Shown: positions 27,916-38,079, counted from the stretch's first letter. The stretch is DNA of 64,000 nucleotides from Acuticoccus sediminis (GCF_003258595.1 NZ_QHHQ01000004.1:703541-767540); one strand, 5' to 3'. Numbers and translations are program-made. The notes: generated by a model from the letters alone, not told the origin.

Positions 27916-29409
27916 TCAGCCTTCGTAGTTGTCGGCGATGAAGCGCTCGAGGAGACGCACGCCCCAGCCGGTGCCGAAGGTGCGGCTGATCTCGTTGGTC
28001 GGCCCGCCCATCGCGGTGCCGGCGAGGTCGATGTGCGCCCAGTTGGCGTCGCCGACGAAGCGCTTGAGGAACTGCGCGGCGGTGATCGACCCGGCGCTGC
28101 GGCCGCCGGTGTTCTTCATGTCGGCCACCTTGGAGTCGATCAGGCCGTCGTACTCCTTGGCGAGCGGCATGCGCCAGACCTGGTCGCCGGTGGCCGCGCC
28201 GGCGGCCGAGAGCTTCGCGGCGACGGCGTCGTCGGTCGCGTACATGCCCGCATAGTAGTGGCCGAGGGCGACGATGATGGCGCCGGTCAGGGTGCACAGG
28301 TCGATGGTGACGGCCGGCTGCCAGCGCTCGATCGTGTAGGTCAGCAGGTCGCCGAGGACGAGGCGCCCCTCGGCGTCGGTGTTGATGATCTCGACCGTCT
28401 GGCCCGACTTGGAGCGGACGATGTCGCCCGGGCGCTGGGCGTTGCCGTCCGGCATGTTCTCGACGAGGCCGATGATGCCGACGACGTTGGCCTTGGCCTT
28501 GCGGCTGGCGATGGCGGTCATGGTGCCGACGACGGCGGCGGCGCCGCCCATGTCGCCCTTCATGTCCTCCATGCCGCCGGCCGGCTTGATGGAGATGCCG
28601 CCGGTGTCGAACACGACGCCCTTGCCGACGAGGGCGACGGGCCTGGCGTCGGCCGCCCCGCCCTTCCACTCCATGATGACGACGCGGGCCGGACGGACCG
28701 AGCCCTGCGCGACGCCGAGGAGCATGCGCATCTCGAGGCTCTCGAGCTCGGCCGGCTCCATCACCTTGATCTCGACGCCGAGCTCGGCGAGCTTGGCGGC
28801 GCGCTCGGCGAACTCGACCGGGCCGAGCACGTTGGCCGGCTCGTTGACGAGGTCGCGGGCGGCCATGGTGCCGGTGGCGATCGCCTCGACCGCCTTCCAG
28901 CGCGCCTCGGCCGACGCCGGCGAGGGCACGGCGATGGTGATCGCCCGCGGCGCCGGCTCCGGGTCGTCGGAGTTCTTCTGCTTGTAGCGGTCGAAGGCGT
29001 AGGAGCGCAGCTTGATGCCGAGCGCGAGGTCGGCGGTCTGCTCGGCGCTCAACGGCGCATCCGGGGCTTCAGCGAAGACGGTGACGTCGGTGTCGGGCCC
29101 CGAGGGGAGCGCGCCGGCGACGACACCGCCGAGCTTGGCCCAGTCGGCTTCGTTCATCTTGGCGACGTCGCCGAGACCGACGATGAGCAGCGAGCGGACG
29201 CTGAGGCCGCGCGGGAGCGGTGCGAGGAGCGTCGAGAAGCGCTTCCCCTTGTAGCCCTGGGCCTCGGCCGCGGAGCTGATGAAGCCGTCGCTCGCCGCAT
29301 CGGCACGCTGGGCAGCCTCGCCAAGCGCCATACCGTCACCTGCGAACACGACGAGAGTCCCCGAAGGCGGCAATTCGACGGGGCGAAACTGGATTGTCGG
29401 CAAACTCAC
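27916..29409 (-). CDS. pepA: Leucyl aminopeptidase (M17)
   Basis: This is a cytosolic zinc/manganese aminopeptidase of 497 residues. The metal-binding signature NTDAEGRLVLGD is present, as are the catalytic Lys region GKGVVFDTGGISIKP and the DMKGDMGGAAAV segment. In some bacteria PepA also acts as a DNA-binding accessory factor. It is the first gene of pepA-GST-holC, divergent from lptF with a 210-bp gap. Confidence 0.96.
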   Translation of the reverse strand: MSLPTIQFRPVELPPSGTLVVFAGDGMALGEAAQRADAASDGFISSAAEAQGYKGKRFSTLLAPLPRGLSVRSLLIVGLGDVAKMNEADWAKLGGVVAGALPSGPDTDVTVFAEAPDAPLSAEQTADLALGIKLRSYAFDRYKQKNSDDPEPAPRAITIAVPSPASAEARWKAVEAIATGTMAARDLVNEPANVLGPVEFAERAAKLAELGVEIKVMEPAELESLEMRMLLGVAQGSVRPARVVIMEWKGGAADARPVALVGKGVVFDTGGISIKPAGGMEDMKGDMGGAAAVVGTMTAIASRKAKANVVGIIGLVENMPDGNAQRPGDIVRSKSGQTVEIINTDAEGRLVLGDLLTYTIERWQPAVTIDLCTLTGAIIVALGHYYAGMYATDDAVAAKLSAAGAATGDQVWRMPLAKEYDGLIDSKVADMKNTGGRSAGSITAAQFLKRFVGDANWAHIDLAGTAMGGPTNEISRTFGTGWGVRLLERFIADNYEG

Positions 29410-29619
29410 GATCGCGGTCCTTTCAGCAGTCCCCGGCGAGGTACTCTAGTTTGTGGCTCTGACACAACACTCGCGAAAGTGAGGCCTCAAGGACACGATG
29501 TCAGCTTGTTTGCGCGAATAGGAAAAGGGAATCTTCAACCCTGTGGACCCTTAGTGTAGGCCCATTGTCGATGGGCCGTATCGTCGACCCGTTTGTCGAA
29601 TCACGAGTTTGGATGGTGC

Positions 29620-30789
29620 ATGCCGCTCATCAGTCGGTATACGGCAAAGCGCATTCTGACCCTGTTTCCGGCGGGACTTCTGGTGCTGACTGGGATCATC
29701 TGGTCGACGCAAGCTTTGCAGAGGCTCGACTTGGTGACGGCCAAGGGTCAGGCTTTCCTGGCCTTTTTCGAGCTGACCGCGCTCGCCGTCCCGTACCTCG
29801 TCACCCTCCTCGCGCCGATCGCCTTCGTCATCGCGATGGTCGTCGTCTACGACACGATGAACCGCGATTCCGAGCTGGTGGTCATCGGTAGCGCGGGCGC
29901 GGGACGCATGCGCCTCCTCCAGCCGGCGCTGGTGTCGGCGGCGGTGTGCGCGGTGGTCGTCACCGTCGGCGCCTTCTATTTCGGGCCGCTCGGCCTCGCC
30001 AAGGCGCGCGTGATGATCACGCAGATCCGCGCCGACGTCGTCAGCTCCATCGTCCAGCCCGGCCGCTTCATCGAGATCGAGGACGGCCTCACCGTCCACA
30101 TCCGCGACCGGACGGCGGACGGCACGCTGCGCGGTCTCGTGCTCGACGACCGCCGGTCGCAGGACTTCGACACCACCTACCTCGCCGAGACCGGGCGCGT
30201 CGTCGAGTCCGACGGCAACACGCTCCTCGTCATGACCAACGGCAGCGTGCAGCGGATGGAACGTCCGGCCAACGAGCTGACGGTCGTCGCGTTCGACGCC
30301 TATGCGTTTGATCTTTCGGCATTGAACTCGGGTCCGGTGTCGACCACCTTCCGTCCGTCGGAGCGGACGTTGTTCGAACTGTTGCAGCCACTCGATCCGG
30401 ACGACACCTATCGCGCCCAACGCGAGGAGCAGTTCCAGATCGAGATCCACGACCGCCTCTCGCAGCCGCTGGCGCCGTTCGTGTATGCGCTGGTGGTGTT
30501 CCTGTTCGTCGGCGACCCGCGCATGCATCGGCAGAGCCGCATGGCCGGGATCATCGCCGCGGGGATCTGTGTCGCCGCCGTCCGGGCCGGCGTCTACGGG
30601 ACGCTGCTGGCCGCCGAGCAGCAGCCGGAATTCGCCTACCTCTCGTACGTGCTCCTCGCCGCCGTCGGCGCGGGCGCCTTCGCCCTCATCGCCACCGACC
30701 GGCACGTCACGTTCCATGAGGAGTGGGCGCATTCGGCGGTGGCCTTCGCCTCGCGCATCGCCAAGCCCCGCGAAGGGACCACGACATGA
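29620..30789 (+). CDS. lptF: LptF, LPS export ABC transporter permease
   Basis: LptF is one of two permeases of the LptB2FG complex that extracts LPS from the inner membrane. The 389-residue protein has N-terminal helices (SRYTAKRILTLFPAGLLVLTGIIW onward), a periplasmic beta-jellyroll in the middle and three C-terminal helices. Its family N terminus MPLISRYTAKR fixes the start at 29620. It overlaps lptG by four bases (ATGA) in an operon with lptG-lptD-surA-rsmA. Confidence 0.95.
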   Translation: MPLISRYTAKRILTLFPAGLLVLTGIIWSTQALQRLDLVTAKGQAFLAFFELTALAVPYLVTLLAPIAFVIAMVVVYDTMNRDSELVVIGSAGAGRMRLLQPALVSAAVCAVVVTVGAFYFGPLGLAKARVMITQIRADVVSSIVQPGRFIEIEDGLTVHIRDRTADGTLRGLVLDDRRSQDFDTTYLAETGRVVESDGNTLLVMTNGSVQRMERPANELTVVAFDAYAFDLSALNSGPVSTTFRPSERTLFELLQPLDPDDTYRAQREEQFQIEIHDRLSQPLAPFVYALVVFLFVGDPRMHRQSRMAGIIAAGICVAAVRAGVYGTLLAAEQQPEFAYLSYVLLAAVGAGAFALIATDRHVTFHEEWAHSAVAFASRIAKPREGTTT

Positions 30790-31886
30790 GCGGCCTGGGC
30801 ACCGGCCGGGTGCTCTCGATCTATGTCGGCACGACGTTCCTGCGCTGGATCTTCGGATTTTTCGTGCTCGGCACAGCGATCATCTTCCTCGCCGATGCGG
30901 TGGAGCTCATCCGCCGCACCGTCGACCGCGATACCTTCAGTGCCTCGACCGCCGTGCTGGCGTCCTTCTACAAAACGCCCTCCCTCACCGAAGAGTTCCT
31001 GCCGTTCGCGGTTCTTTTCGGCTCCATCGCCGCCTTCCTCGCACTCAACCGGCGCCTCGAGCTCGCGGTGATGCGCAGCGCCGGCATCTCGGCCTGGCAG
31101 TTCCTCGCCCCGGCGGTGGTCGTCGTGATCGGCATCGGCATCGCCACCACGACGCTCTACAACCCCGTCTCCGCCGCAGGGCGCGAGCGGTCGGACGAGC
31201 TCGTCGCGCAGGTCCTCGGCAAGGAGGCGCTGACGCTGACGGGCGGCGAGTCGATCTGGTTCCGCCAGGACGGCGCAGACGGCCCGTCGATCATGCACGC
31301 CGTGGCGGCCTCGTCCGACGGGCTGACCCTCTACCGCGTCGAGATCCACCGCTTCGACGATGCCGAGCAGTTCATCGGCCGCCTCGAGGCCGACAGTGCG
31401 ACGCTGGGCGACGGCAAGTGGCACCTCGAGAACGTCTCGAGCTACAACGCCGACGGCAACCGCACGATCGAGCCGACCGCCGAGCTCGCGACCGCGCTCA
31501 CACCGGTCGAGGTCCACGAGGCCGTGGCGCGCCCCGACGCGATCTCGTTCTGGAACCTTCCGGCCGCGGTCCAGCTCGCCGAGCGCGCCGGCCTTCCCGC
31601 CCATCGCTTCGCGCTGCAGTTTCAGGTGCTGCTCGCCCGTCCGCTGCTGCTCGCGGCGATGGTGCTCATCGCCGCGTCGGTGTCGCTGCGCATGGTGCGC
31701 CTCGGCGGCGTGACGCGGGCGATCACCGGCGGCGTCGTCGCCGGGTTCTCGCTCTACATTGCGTCCGCGGTCGCGTCGGACCTCGGCGAGGCGGGTGCGG
31801 TGGCGCCCGTGCTGGCCGCCTGGCTGCCGGGCCTCGCGGCGACCCTCTTCGGCGCGACGGCGCTTCTCTACAGCGAGGATGGGTAG
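30786..31886 (+). CDS. lptG: LptG, LPS export ABC transporter permease
   Basis: This 366-residue partner of LptF has the same topology: helices at about 10-35, 55-80 and 95-120, a periplasmic jellyroll, then three helices from residue ~270. Family motifs include ELAVMRSAGIS (cytoplasmic coupling helix) and PLLLAAMVLIAASVSLR. The ATG overlaps the lptF stop, and lptD begins on the base after its TAG. Confidence 0.95.
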   Translation: MSGLGTGRVLSIYVGTTFLRWIFGFFVLGTAIIFLADAVELIRRTVDRDTFSASTAVLASFYKTPSLTEEFLPFAVLFGSIAAFLALNRRLELAVMRSAGISAWQFLAPAVVVVIGIGIATTTLYNPVSAAGRERSDELVAQVLGKEALTLTGGESIWFRQDGADGPSIMHAVAASSDGLTLYRVEIHRFDDAEQFIGRLEADSATLGDGKWHLENVSSYNADGNRTIEPTAELATALTPVEVHEAVARPDAISFWNLPAAVQLAERAGLPAHRFALQFQVLLARPLLLAAMVLIAASVSLRMVRLGGVTRAITGGVVAGFSLYIASAVASDLGEAGAVAPVLAAWLPGLAATLFGATALLYSEDG

Positions 31887-34211
31887 ATGCGCCGTCCCCG
31901 TCTAGCCGCAGCCCTCGGGCTCGCCCTCCTGACGTCGGTGTCTGCCGGCCCCGCCTCGGCGCAGATCGAGCAGTACGCCAACATCGCGCAGGACGAGCCC
32001 CTGATGCTGGAGGCGGACGAGCTCGTCTACGACACCAACAGCGGCAACGCCGTGGCCCAGGGCCAGGTGTTCATCTCGTACGGCGGCTACCAGCTCTTCG
32101 CCAACCGCGTCGTCTACGAGAAGGCGACCGACCGCTTCTACGCGACCGGCGGCGCGCGCCTGGAGGAGCCGGACGGCAACATCGTCTTCGCCGAGTCGGT
32201 GCAGCTCTCCGACGACTTCAAGGAAGGCTTCCTCGACGGCCTGCGCGTCGACACGGTCTACCGCACGCGCATCGCCGCCAACCACGCCGAGCGCAAGGGC
32301 ACGGTCACGGTCTTCAACGAGGCCGGCTATACCGCCTGCTACACCTGCCGCCGCCGCCCGGACAAGGCGCCGAACTGGCAGATCCAGGCCCGCCGCATCG
32401 TCTACGACGAGGTGGACCGGACGCTGAAGTTCGAGGAGGCGCAGTTCGACCTCTTCGGGCAGACCGTCGCCGTCCTGCCGACCTTCAAGATCCCCGACCC
32501 GACGGTGCGGCGTCAGTCCGGCTTCCTGGTGCCGACGTTCATCGCCTCCAACCTCCTCGGCGTCGGCGCGCGCGTCCCCTATTACCAGACGCTGGGCCCG
32601 TCGGCGGACGTGACCGTGGCGGCGACGCCGCTGTCCTCCCAGGGCCTCTTCGGCGACATCGAGTACCGCCAGCGTCTCGCCAGCGGCGAGTTCATGGTGC
32701 GCGGCACGGGCATCTACCAGCTCGACCCCGGCGCATTCGAAGAGTCGAGCGGTAACCGCCGGTGGCGCGGCTCGATCTCGACCGAAGGCGACTTCGACAT
32801 CAACAAGTACTGGAGCTGGGGCTGGGAATCGACGCTCACCACGGACCGGCTCTACCTGTCGGACTACAAGCAGGGCACCGGTGACCAGCTGACGGCTCCG
32901 TCGACGCTCTACCTCGACGGCCTCGGCGTCCGGAACCACTTCGAGGCGCGGCTGTGGGCGTTCCGCATCCTGCAGGACGACTACGATTCCAGCGAGCTCC
33001 TCGACCCCCCTGCCCCGTTCAGCCCCGTCGGCTCCAAGCTGCAGGGCAAGCAGGCCTACGTCCATCCGACGATCGACTACGAGGGCGTCTACGACGGCGC
33101 GGTGCTGTCCGGCGAACTCGCCTACAAGTTCAACGTCACGTCCCTGTCGCGGCAGGAGACCGACGCGTTCGGCGCCATCGTCGACGGCACGCTGACGCCG
33201 CGCTTCCGCGGTGTCGAGGGCACCTTCTCGCGCGCCAGCGCCGAGGTGACGTGGCGCAAGCAGATGATCGCCCCGCTCGGCCAGGTGATCACGCCCTTCG
33301 CCGGGGCGCGCGGCGACTTCTACGTCCTCAACAACCGCGACCCGAACGTCACGGAGCTGAACGACGACGCGTACCTGCGCGCCATGCCGTGGGTGGGCGT
33401 CAACTATCGCTGGCCGTGGCTGATCTCGTCGAGCTGGGGCACGCAGACCATCGAGCCGATCGCCGAGCTGATCGTGCGGCCGGACGAAGGCTACATCGGC
33501 CGCCTGCCGAACGAGGACGCGCAGAGCGTGGTGTTCGAGGACACCAACCTGTTCGGCCCGACGCGCTTCTCCGGCTACGACCGCGCGGAAGGCGGCATCC
33601 GCGGCACGCTCGGCGTGCGCTACACGGTGCAGACCTACACCGGCGGCTTCCTGACGGCGATGGTCGGCCAGACCTACCAGCTCGCCGGCCGCAACTCCTA
33701 CGCCGACCCGGACATCCTCGATTCCACCGGCAACTCCGGCCTGTCGACCGACCGGTCCGACATCGTCGCCGCCCTGACGCTCGACACCAACGGCGGCCTC
33801 GCCGTCTCGGCCAAGGGCCGGTTCGACGAGTCCTCGCTGAGCCTGGAGCGCGCCGAGGTGTCGGCCTCCGCCCGGACCGGACCGCTGTCGACCCGCCTCG
33901 TCTACGCCTTCCTCGCCGCGCAGCCGGACCTCGGCCTGGTGGACGACCGCTCCGAAATCCACGGTGCGGCCTCGCTGCGACTGTTCGACCGGGTGCGACT
34001 TTTCGGCCAGATGCGCTACGACCTTGAAGACAAGGACGTGATCCGCGAAGGCGTCGGCATCGCCTACGACGACGACAGCATGTCGGTTTCTCTGGCATAT
34101 TCAGAAGATTACAGCGGCGCGCCGGATGAACCGGTCGACAGAACGCTGTTCTTCCGGATCGGACTGAGGACCATCGGCGACGGCACGATCACCACCGGAC
34201 TTGATAACTAA
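31887..34211 (+). CDS. lptD: LptD, outer-membrane LPS assembly protein
   Basis: LptD forms the 26-strand barrel that inserts LPS into the outer leaflet. The 774-residue precursor has a signal peptide (residues 1-26, ASA-QI), an N-terminal OstA jellyroll (~30-165, with LEADELVYDTNSGNAVAQG) and a barrel starting about residue 210 with RRQSGFLVPTF. A cysteine pair YTACYTC near residue 150 may form disulfides. It starts at the base after the lptG stop. The partner lipoprotein LptE is not in the window. Confidence 0.95.
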   Translation: MRRPRLAAALGLALLTSVSAGPASAQIEQYANIAQDEPLMLEADELVYDTNSGNAVAQGQVFISYGGYQLFANRVVYEKATDRFYATGGARLEEPDGNIVFAESVQLSDDFKEGFLDGLRVDTVYRTRIAANHAERKGTVTVFNEAGYTACYTCRRRPDKAPNWQIQARRIVYDEVDRTLKFEEAQFDLFGQTVAVLPTFKIPDPTVRRQSGFLVPTFIASNLLGVGARVPYYQTLGPSADVTVAATPLSSQGLFGDIEYRQRLASGEFMVRGTGIYQLDPGAFEESSGNRRWRGSISTEGDFDINKYWSWGWESTLTTDRLYLSDYKQGTGDQLTAPSTLYLDGLGVRNHFEARLWAFRILQDDYDSSELLDPPAPFSPVGSKLQGKQAYVHPTIDYEGVYDGAVLSGELAYKFNVTSLSRQETDAFGAIVDGTLTPRFRGVEGTFSRASAEVTWRKQMIAPLGQVITPFAGARGDFYVLNNRDPNVTELNDDAYLRAMPWVGVNYRWPWLISSSWGTQTIEPIAELIVRPDEGYIGRLPNEDAQSVVFEDTNLFGPTRFSGYDRAEGGIRGTLGVRYTVQTYTGGFLTAMVGQTYQLAGRNSYADPDILDSTGNSGLSTDRSDIVAALTLDTNGGLAVSAKGRFDESSLSLERAEVSASARTGPLSTRLVYAFLAAQPDLGLVDDRSEIHGAASLRLFDRVRLFGQMRYDLEDKDVIREGVGIAYDDDSMSVSLAYSEDYSGAPDEPVDRTLFFRIGLRTIGDGTITTGLDN

Positions 34212-34260
34212 TGGCGATTGGCGCTACCTCGCATTGTCCCCTTTAGCGCAGAGTAACGCC

Positions 34261-35166
34261 ATGTTTCGCATCGTATGTTGCTTGGTTCTTGCCCTTTTCG
34301 TTGTGGCGCCCGCCTCGGCCCAGACCACCATCAAGGCGATCGTCAACGGCAAGCCCATCACCAGCTATGATGTCCAGCAGCGAGAGCGCCTCCTTCGGGT
34401 CACCGGCGGCAAGGGCAACCTCAGCCGCGAGGCGCTGGACGAACTGATCGACGAGCGGCTCCAGCTCGAGGCCGCGGCGCAGAACCGCGTCAACGTCTCG
34501 ACCGCCGCCGTCGACAACGCCATCGACAACATCGCCCAGCGCGTGAAGCTCAGCCCGTCGCAGCTCGCCCAGGCGCTCGGCCAGTCCGGCGTGAACATCC
34601 AGACGCTCCGGGACCGCATCAAGGCGCAGATCGCCCTCGCCCAGCTCACCCGCACGCGCTTCGGGTCCGCCCTCAAGGTGACGGACGCGGACCTTGTCGC
34701 CGCCCTTCTGAAGAAGAAGGACGCCGAGACGGTCATCGACTCGTTCGAGTACGACCTGACCCGGGTGGTCGTGGCGCTGCCGGAGGATCCGTCCAGCGCG
34801 CGCATGGCCGAGGCCGAGCGCATCGCGAACTCCGTGCGCAGCAAGTTCTCCTCCTGCGAGACGGGCCTGCCGATGGCCAAGCAGACGCGCGAGGTCGTCG
34901 TCCTCCCCTACGGCCGCCGCAGCCAGGCGGAGCTGTCGAGCCAGATTTCCGATGCACTCGAGGGCGTCGAGCATGGCAAGCTCTCCAAGCCCGTGCGCAC
35001 GGGCGACGGCCTGATGATGCTCGCGGTCTGCAAGAAGACCGCCGTCCGCTCCACGAACGCCGCGATGCGCGCGCTGGAGCCGGAGATGCAGCAGGAGCGC
35101 AACGAGACCTTCACCCGGCAGTTCGTCCGCCAGCTCCGCCGCGACGCCGTGATCGAATACCGCTGA
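34261..35166 (+). CDS. SurA-like periplasmic chaperone / peptidyl-prolyl isomerase
   Basis: This 301-residue secreted protein has a signal peptide (first 20 residues, ASA-QT) and a SurA-type N-terminal chaperone domain (KAIVNGKPITSYDVQQRERLL...LIDERLQLEAA). A C-terminal parvulin-like region follows that is short and degenerate. SurA assists folding of outer membrane proteins including LptD, and its position after lptD is the conserved one. The start at MFRIVCCLVL is chosen for the signal peptide; a longer frame from 34201 overlaps lptD. The PPIase activity is doubtful. Confidence 0.85.
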   Translation: MFRIVCCLVLALFVVAPASAQTTIKAIVNGKPITSYDVQQRERLLRVTGGKGNLSREALDELIDERLQLEAAAQNRVNVSTAAVDNAIDNIAQRVKLSPSQLAQALGQSGVNIQTLRDRIKAQIALAQLTRTRFGSALKVTDADLVAALLKKKDAETVIDSFEYDLTRVVVALPEDPSSARMAEAERIANSVRSKFSSCETGLPMAKQTREVVVLPYGRRSQAELSSQISDALEGVEHGKLSKPVRTGDGLMMLAVCKKTAVRSTNAAMRALEPEMQQERNETFTRQFVRQLRRDAVIEYR

Positions 35167-35177
35167 CGGACCCGACG

Positions 35178-36080
35178 ATGACCACAAGCGCTCTCGCCGG
35201 CCTGCGGGAGCGGATCGACGGACTGCCGCCGCTGCGCGAAGTGGCGGCGGCCTCCCTGCCGGCCCGCAAGTCTCTCGGCCAGCACTTCCTGTTCGACCTC
35301 AACCTCACCGACAAGATCGCCCGCACCGCGCGGCCCGCCGGCGCGACGACCGAGGCCCCGCTCGAAGGGACCACGGTGGTCGAGGTCGGCCCCGGTCCGG
35401 GCGGCCTCACCCGCTCGCTCCTCAAGGCGGGCGCGAATGTCATCGCCATCGAGAAGGACCAGAGGGCGAGCGAGGTGCTGGCGCCCTTGATCGAGGCCGC
35501 AGACGGACGCCTGACGCTGATCACGGCGGACGCCCTGTCGGCCGACTGGACGGCGATCGCGCCGCCCGGGACGACGATCTGCGCCAATCTCCCCTACAAC
35601 GTCGCGACACCCCTCATCGTGGACTGGCTGACCGGGCCGTGGCCGCCATGGTGGGCCAGCGCGACGGTGATGGTCCAGCGCGAGGTCGCCGACCGCATCG
35701 TCGCCGCGCCCGCCTCCGCCGACTACGGCCGCCTTTCCGTCCTGACCGGGGCGCGGGCATTCGCGACGTCGGTCTTCGACGTGTCGCCGGCCGCGTTCGT
35801 GCCGCCGCCGAAGGTCTGGTCGAGCGTCGTGCGGATCGACCCCAAGCCGGACACCGGCGTGCCGCTGAAGGCGTTGGAGCGCGTGACGGCGGCCGCCTTC
35901 GGGCAGCGCCGCAAGATGCTGCGCTCGAGCCTCAAGGCGCTGACGCGCGAGCCGGAGACCCTCCTCGCCGCCGCCGGCATCGAGCCGACCGAGCGCGCCG
36001 AGCGGATCAGCGTCGAGGACTTTATCCGCCTCGCCCACGCCTGGGAGGCGACGAACGAAGACACCCCGGCCGCGCGCTGA
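35178..36080 (+). CDS. rsmA: 16S rRNA dimethyladenosine transferase
   Basis: RsmA (KsgA) dimethylates two adjacent adenines in the 3' end of 16S rRNA. The 300-residue protein shows the N-terminal KSLGQHFLFD, the SAM motif VVEVGPGPGGLT, the catalytic NLPYN (as ANLPYNVATPL) and the FVPPPKVWSSVVRI segment of the C-terminal domain. It lies 11 bases after the SurA-like gene. The pdxA gene usually found between surA and rsmA is absent. Confidence 0.96.
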   Translation: MTTSALAGLRERIDGLPPLREVAAASLPARKSLGQHFLFDLNLTDKIARTARPAGATTEAPLEGTTVVEVGPGPGGLTRSLLKAGANVIAIEKDQRASEVLAPLIEAADGRLTLITADALSADWTAIAPPGTTICANLPYNVATPLIVDWLTGPWPPWWASATVMVQREVADRIVAAPASADYGRLSVLTGARAFATSVFDVSPAAFVPPPKVWSSVVRIDPKPDTGVPLKALERVTAAAFGQRRKMLRSSLKALTREPETLLAAAGIEPTERAERISVEDFIRLAHAWEATNEDTPAAR

Positions 36081-36136
36081 CGCCGCCGGGGCCCGATGGC
36101 CGCACGCCGCCCCGGTCGCAGCGGACCGGCCCGCCT

Positions 36137-37174
36137 TCAGCCGACGCTGATGTCTCCGGCGAGCTTCTCGCCGACGCTGCGGTACTTGTTGGGCTTGCCG
36201 ATCCGCGCCATGGCGTCGCGCGAGGCGAAGAGCAGCCAGATGAGCCGCCCGTCGACACCCGGGATCTCCGACGGGTCGGCCCCGTTCCACGGCAGGAATG
36301 GATTGCGCCGCAACATGCCGTGGATCGCCACCCGCGCGTTCGGCTTCTGCGCCGCGGTGCGGCGGTGGAAGCCGTAGGTATCGGCGACGACGAACGTGTT
36401 CGCCTTCACCGGCAGCGGCGTGACGGGCCGGTCGTACCCGAGCGCCTTTAGCCCCTCCTCGCTCATCCGGAAGGAGCCGCCCGCGTGGTGCTCGTTGTGG
36501 CCCGCCGAGGTCGCCTTGAGGGACTGCTCGTGCTCCCAGGCCAGCCGCTCGGGCGTCAGCCTGTGGGAGCCCGGCGCGAAGGCGAACGGGCCGTCCTCGA
36601 TGTTCACGTCGTGCAGGAACAGCCAGAACTTGGCGGTCGGATGGAAGGTGTCGGCATGGAGCGTCACCTGAGGGTCCGGCCGGGACGGGTCCGGGTTCAC
36701 CGCCACCGTCTGCAGCACGGGGTTGTACCCGCCGCTGCGGCCGGCCGCGTAGCCCGTCAGGTCGCGAAAGATCGGTGAACGCAGGTAGGACCGCACCTTC
36801 GCGCCGGCCGATCCGTCGGACACCGGGAGCGGCATCAGCCGGGTCGCGGTGTCGCCCTGGACCATCTCCCAGGCCTTGCGCCGGTTCGCCTCGAGCTCCG
36901 CCGAGAACGCCTCGAAGAGCTCCGGCGGCAGGGCATTCTCGCGGATCACGTAGCCGTCGCGGTCGAAGGCCTCGCGCTCCGCCGGGTCGAGCTTCGCCGC
37001 CATCGCCGCGCGACGGCGGTTGCTCATCGCGTGCGACCGCTCGACGCGCCAGCGGTGCAGCCCGCGCTCGTTGAACTGCGCGGATCCGATCACGGGATTC
37101 GCGGTGAAATTCTTCTTGCTCGACAACACGGCGGGCGCCGCAAGTGTCATCGACAACGCTTCACGAGCTTTCAT
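36137..37174 (-). CDS. Phytanoyl-CoA dioxygenase (PhyH) family protein
   Basis: This 345-residue protein is a probable Fe(II)/2-oxoglutarate-dependent oxygenase. Iron ligands read as His173-x-Asp175 in TLHADTFHP and distal His270 in YGFHRRTA, with Arg281 in KPNARVAIHG as the 2-oxoglutarate anchor. Substrate is unknown; bacterial PhyH proteins hydroxylate small metabolites, lipids or osmolytes. It stands alone between rsmA (convergent) and marC. The first ~50 residues are poorly conserved-looking, so a later Met is possible as start. Confidence 0.82.
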   Translation of the reverse strand: MKAREALSMTLAAPAVLSSKKNFTANPVIGSAQFNERGLHRWRVERSHAMSNRRRAAMAAKLDPAEREAFDRDGYVIRENALPPELFEAFSAELEANRRKAWEMVQGDTATRLMPLPVSDGSAGAKVRSYLRSPIFRDLTGYAAGRSGGYNPVLQTVAVNPDPSRPDPQVTLHADTFHPTAKFWLFLHDVNIEDGPFAFAPGSHRLTPERLAWEHEQSLKATSAGHNEHHAGGSFRMSEEGLKALGYDRPVTPLPVKANTFVVADTYGFHRRTAAQKPNARVAIHGMLRRNPFLPWNGADPSEIPGVDGRLIWLLFASRDAMARIGKPNKYRSVGEKLAGDISVG

Positions 37175-37301
37175 GTCTGCTCGACCCTCAAGCCATGCAG
37201 GTTCAATCGAGGCCGGACTATAGCGGCAATTGCGCGTCCGTTAAATTCAACCAGATCAACCGACCACAGTCAGGGTCGGTCCGGGGCGGTCGGCGCGGTG
37301 C

Positions 37302-37937
37302 TCAGCTCCCGGCGAGCGCGGGGATGATGCCGATCGTGCGCATCCCCTCGATCGCCGCGTCGACGGCGACGGCGGCGAGGATGAGCCCCATGACGCGGCT
37401 GATGATCGCCGCGCCCGTGTCGCCGATGACGCGCATGATCGGCCCGGCCGCCAGCATGATGCCGAGCGTGATCGCCAGGACGACGGCCATCAGGACCGCC
37501 GTGATCGTCTGGTGCGGGACCGAGAAGCGGGCGTTGTCGGTGAGGATGACGATGGTGAGCATCGCGCCCGGGGATGCGATGGACGGCATCGCGAGCGGGA
37601 AGACGGCGACGTCCGGTCCCTGCTCCGTCTCGAGGTCTTCCGCCGGCTTGCCCGGGCCGAAGATCATGTGCATCGCGAACATGAAGAGGACGATCGCGCC
37701 GGCGATCTGGAACGAGGCGAGCGGCAGGCCCAGCCCCTCCAGGACGATCTGGCCGACGACGAGGAAGCCGAACAGCACGCAGAAGGCGATCAGGATCGCC
37801 TTCACCGCCGTCTTGCGGCGGCGGGCGGCGGTCATCCCCGCGGTGACCGCGACGAACACCGGCAGCGTGCCGATCGGGTCGATCACCACCCACATGATGA
37901 TGAACTGTTCCTGGATGATGTCCAGCAGTGCGCCCAC
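37302..37937 (-). CDS. MarC-family integral membrane protein
   Basis: This 211-residue protein has six predicted membrane helices and the MarC features MWVVIDPIGTLPVFVAVTAG near the N terminus and FPLAMPSIASPGAMLTIVILT in the middle. MarC was named for the mar locus, but its function is unproven; it is not shown to be a drug pump. The frame opens far upstream, but the family start matches a GTG at 37937 (VGALLDIIQEQF). Confidence 0.85.
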   Translation of the reverse strand: MGALLDIIQEQFIIMWVVIDPIGTLPVFVAVTAGMTAARRRKTAVKAILIAFCVLFGFLVVGQIVLEGLGLPLASFQIAGAIVLFMFAMHMIFGPGKPAEDLETEQGPDVAVFPLAMPSIASPGAMLTIVILTDNARFSVPHQTITAVLMAVVLAITLGIMLAAGPIMRVIGDTGAAIISRVMGLILAAVAVDAAIEGMRTIGIIPALAGS

Positions 37938-38079
37938 GCTCGCCTCGTCGTCTATTGGGCCTTCGCGGCCGGATGGGAGATGGCCTGACGGCCCGGATGG
38001 ATGCGGCCCCGGAAAAGGGAGCCGTGGGGAGCGGGCGCCGCGGACGGGCGCCCGGCGGGGGCGGAAACCGGAGTCCAAA

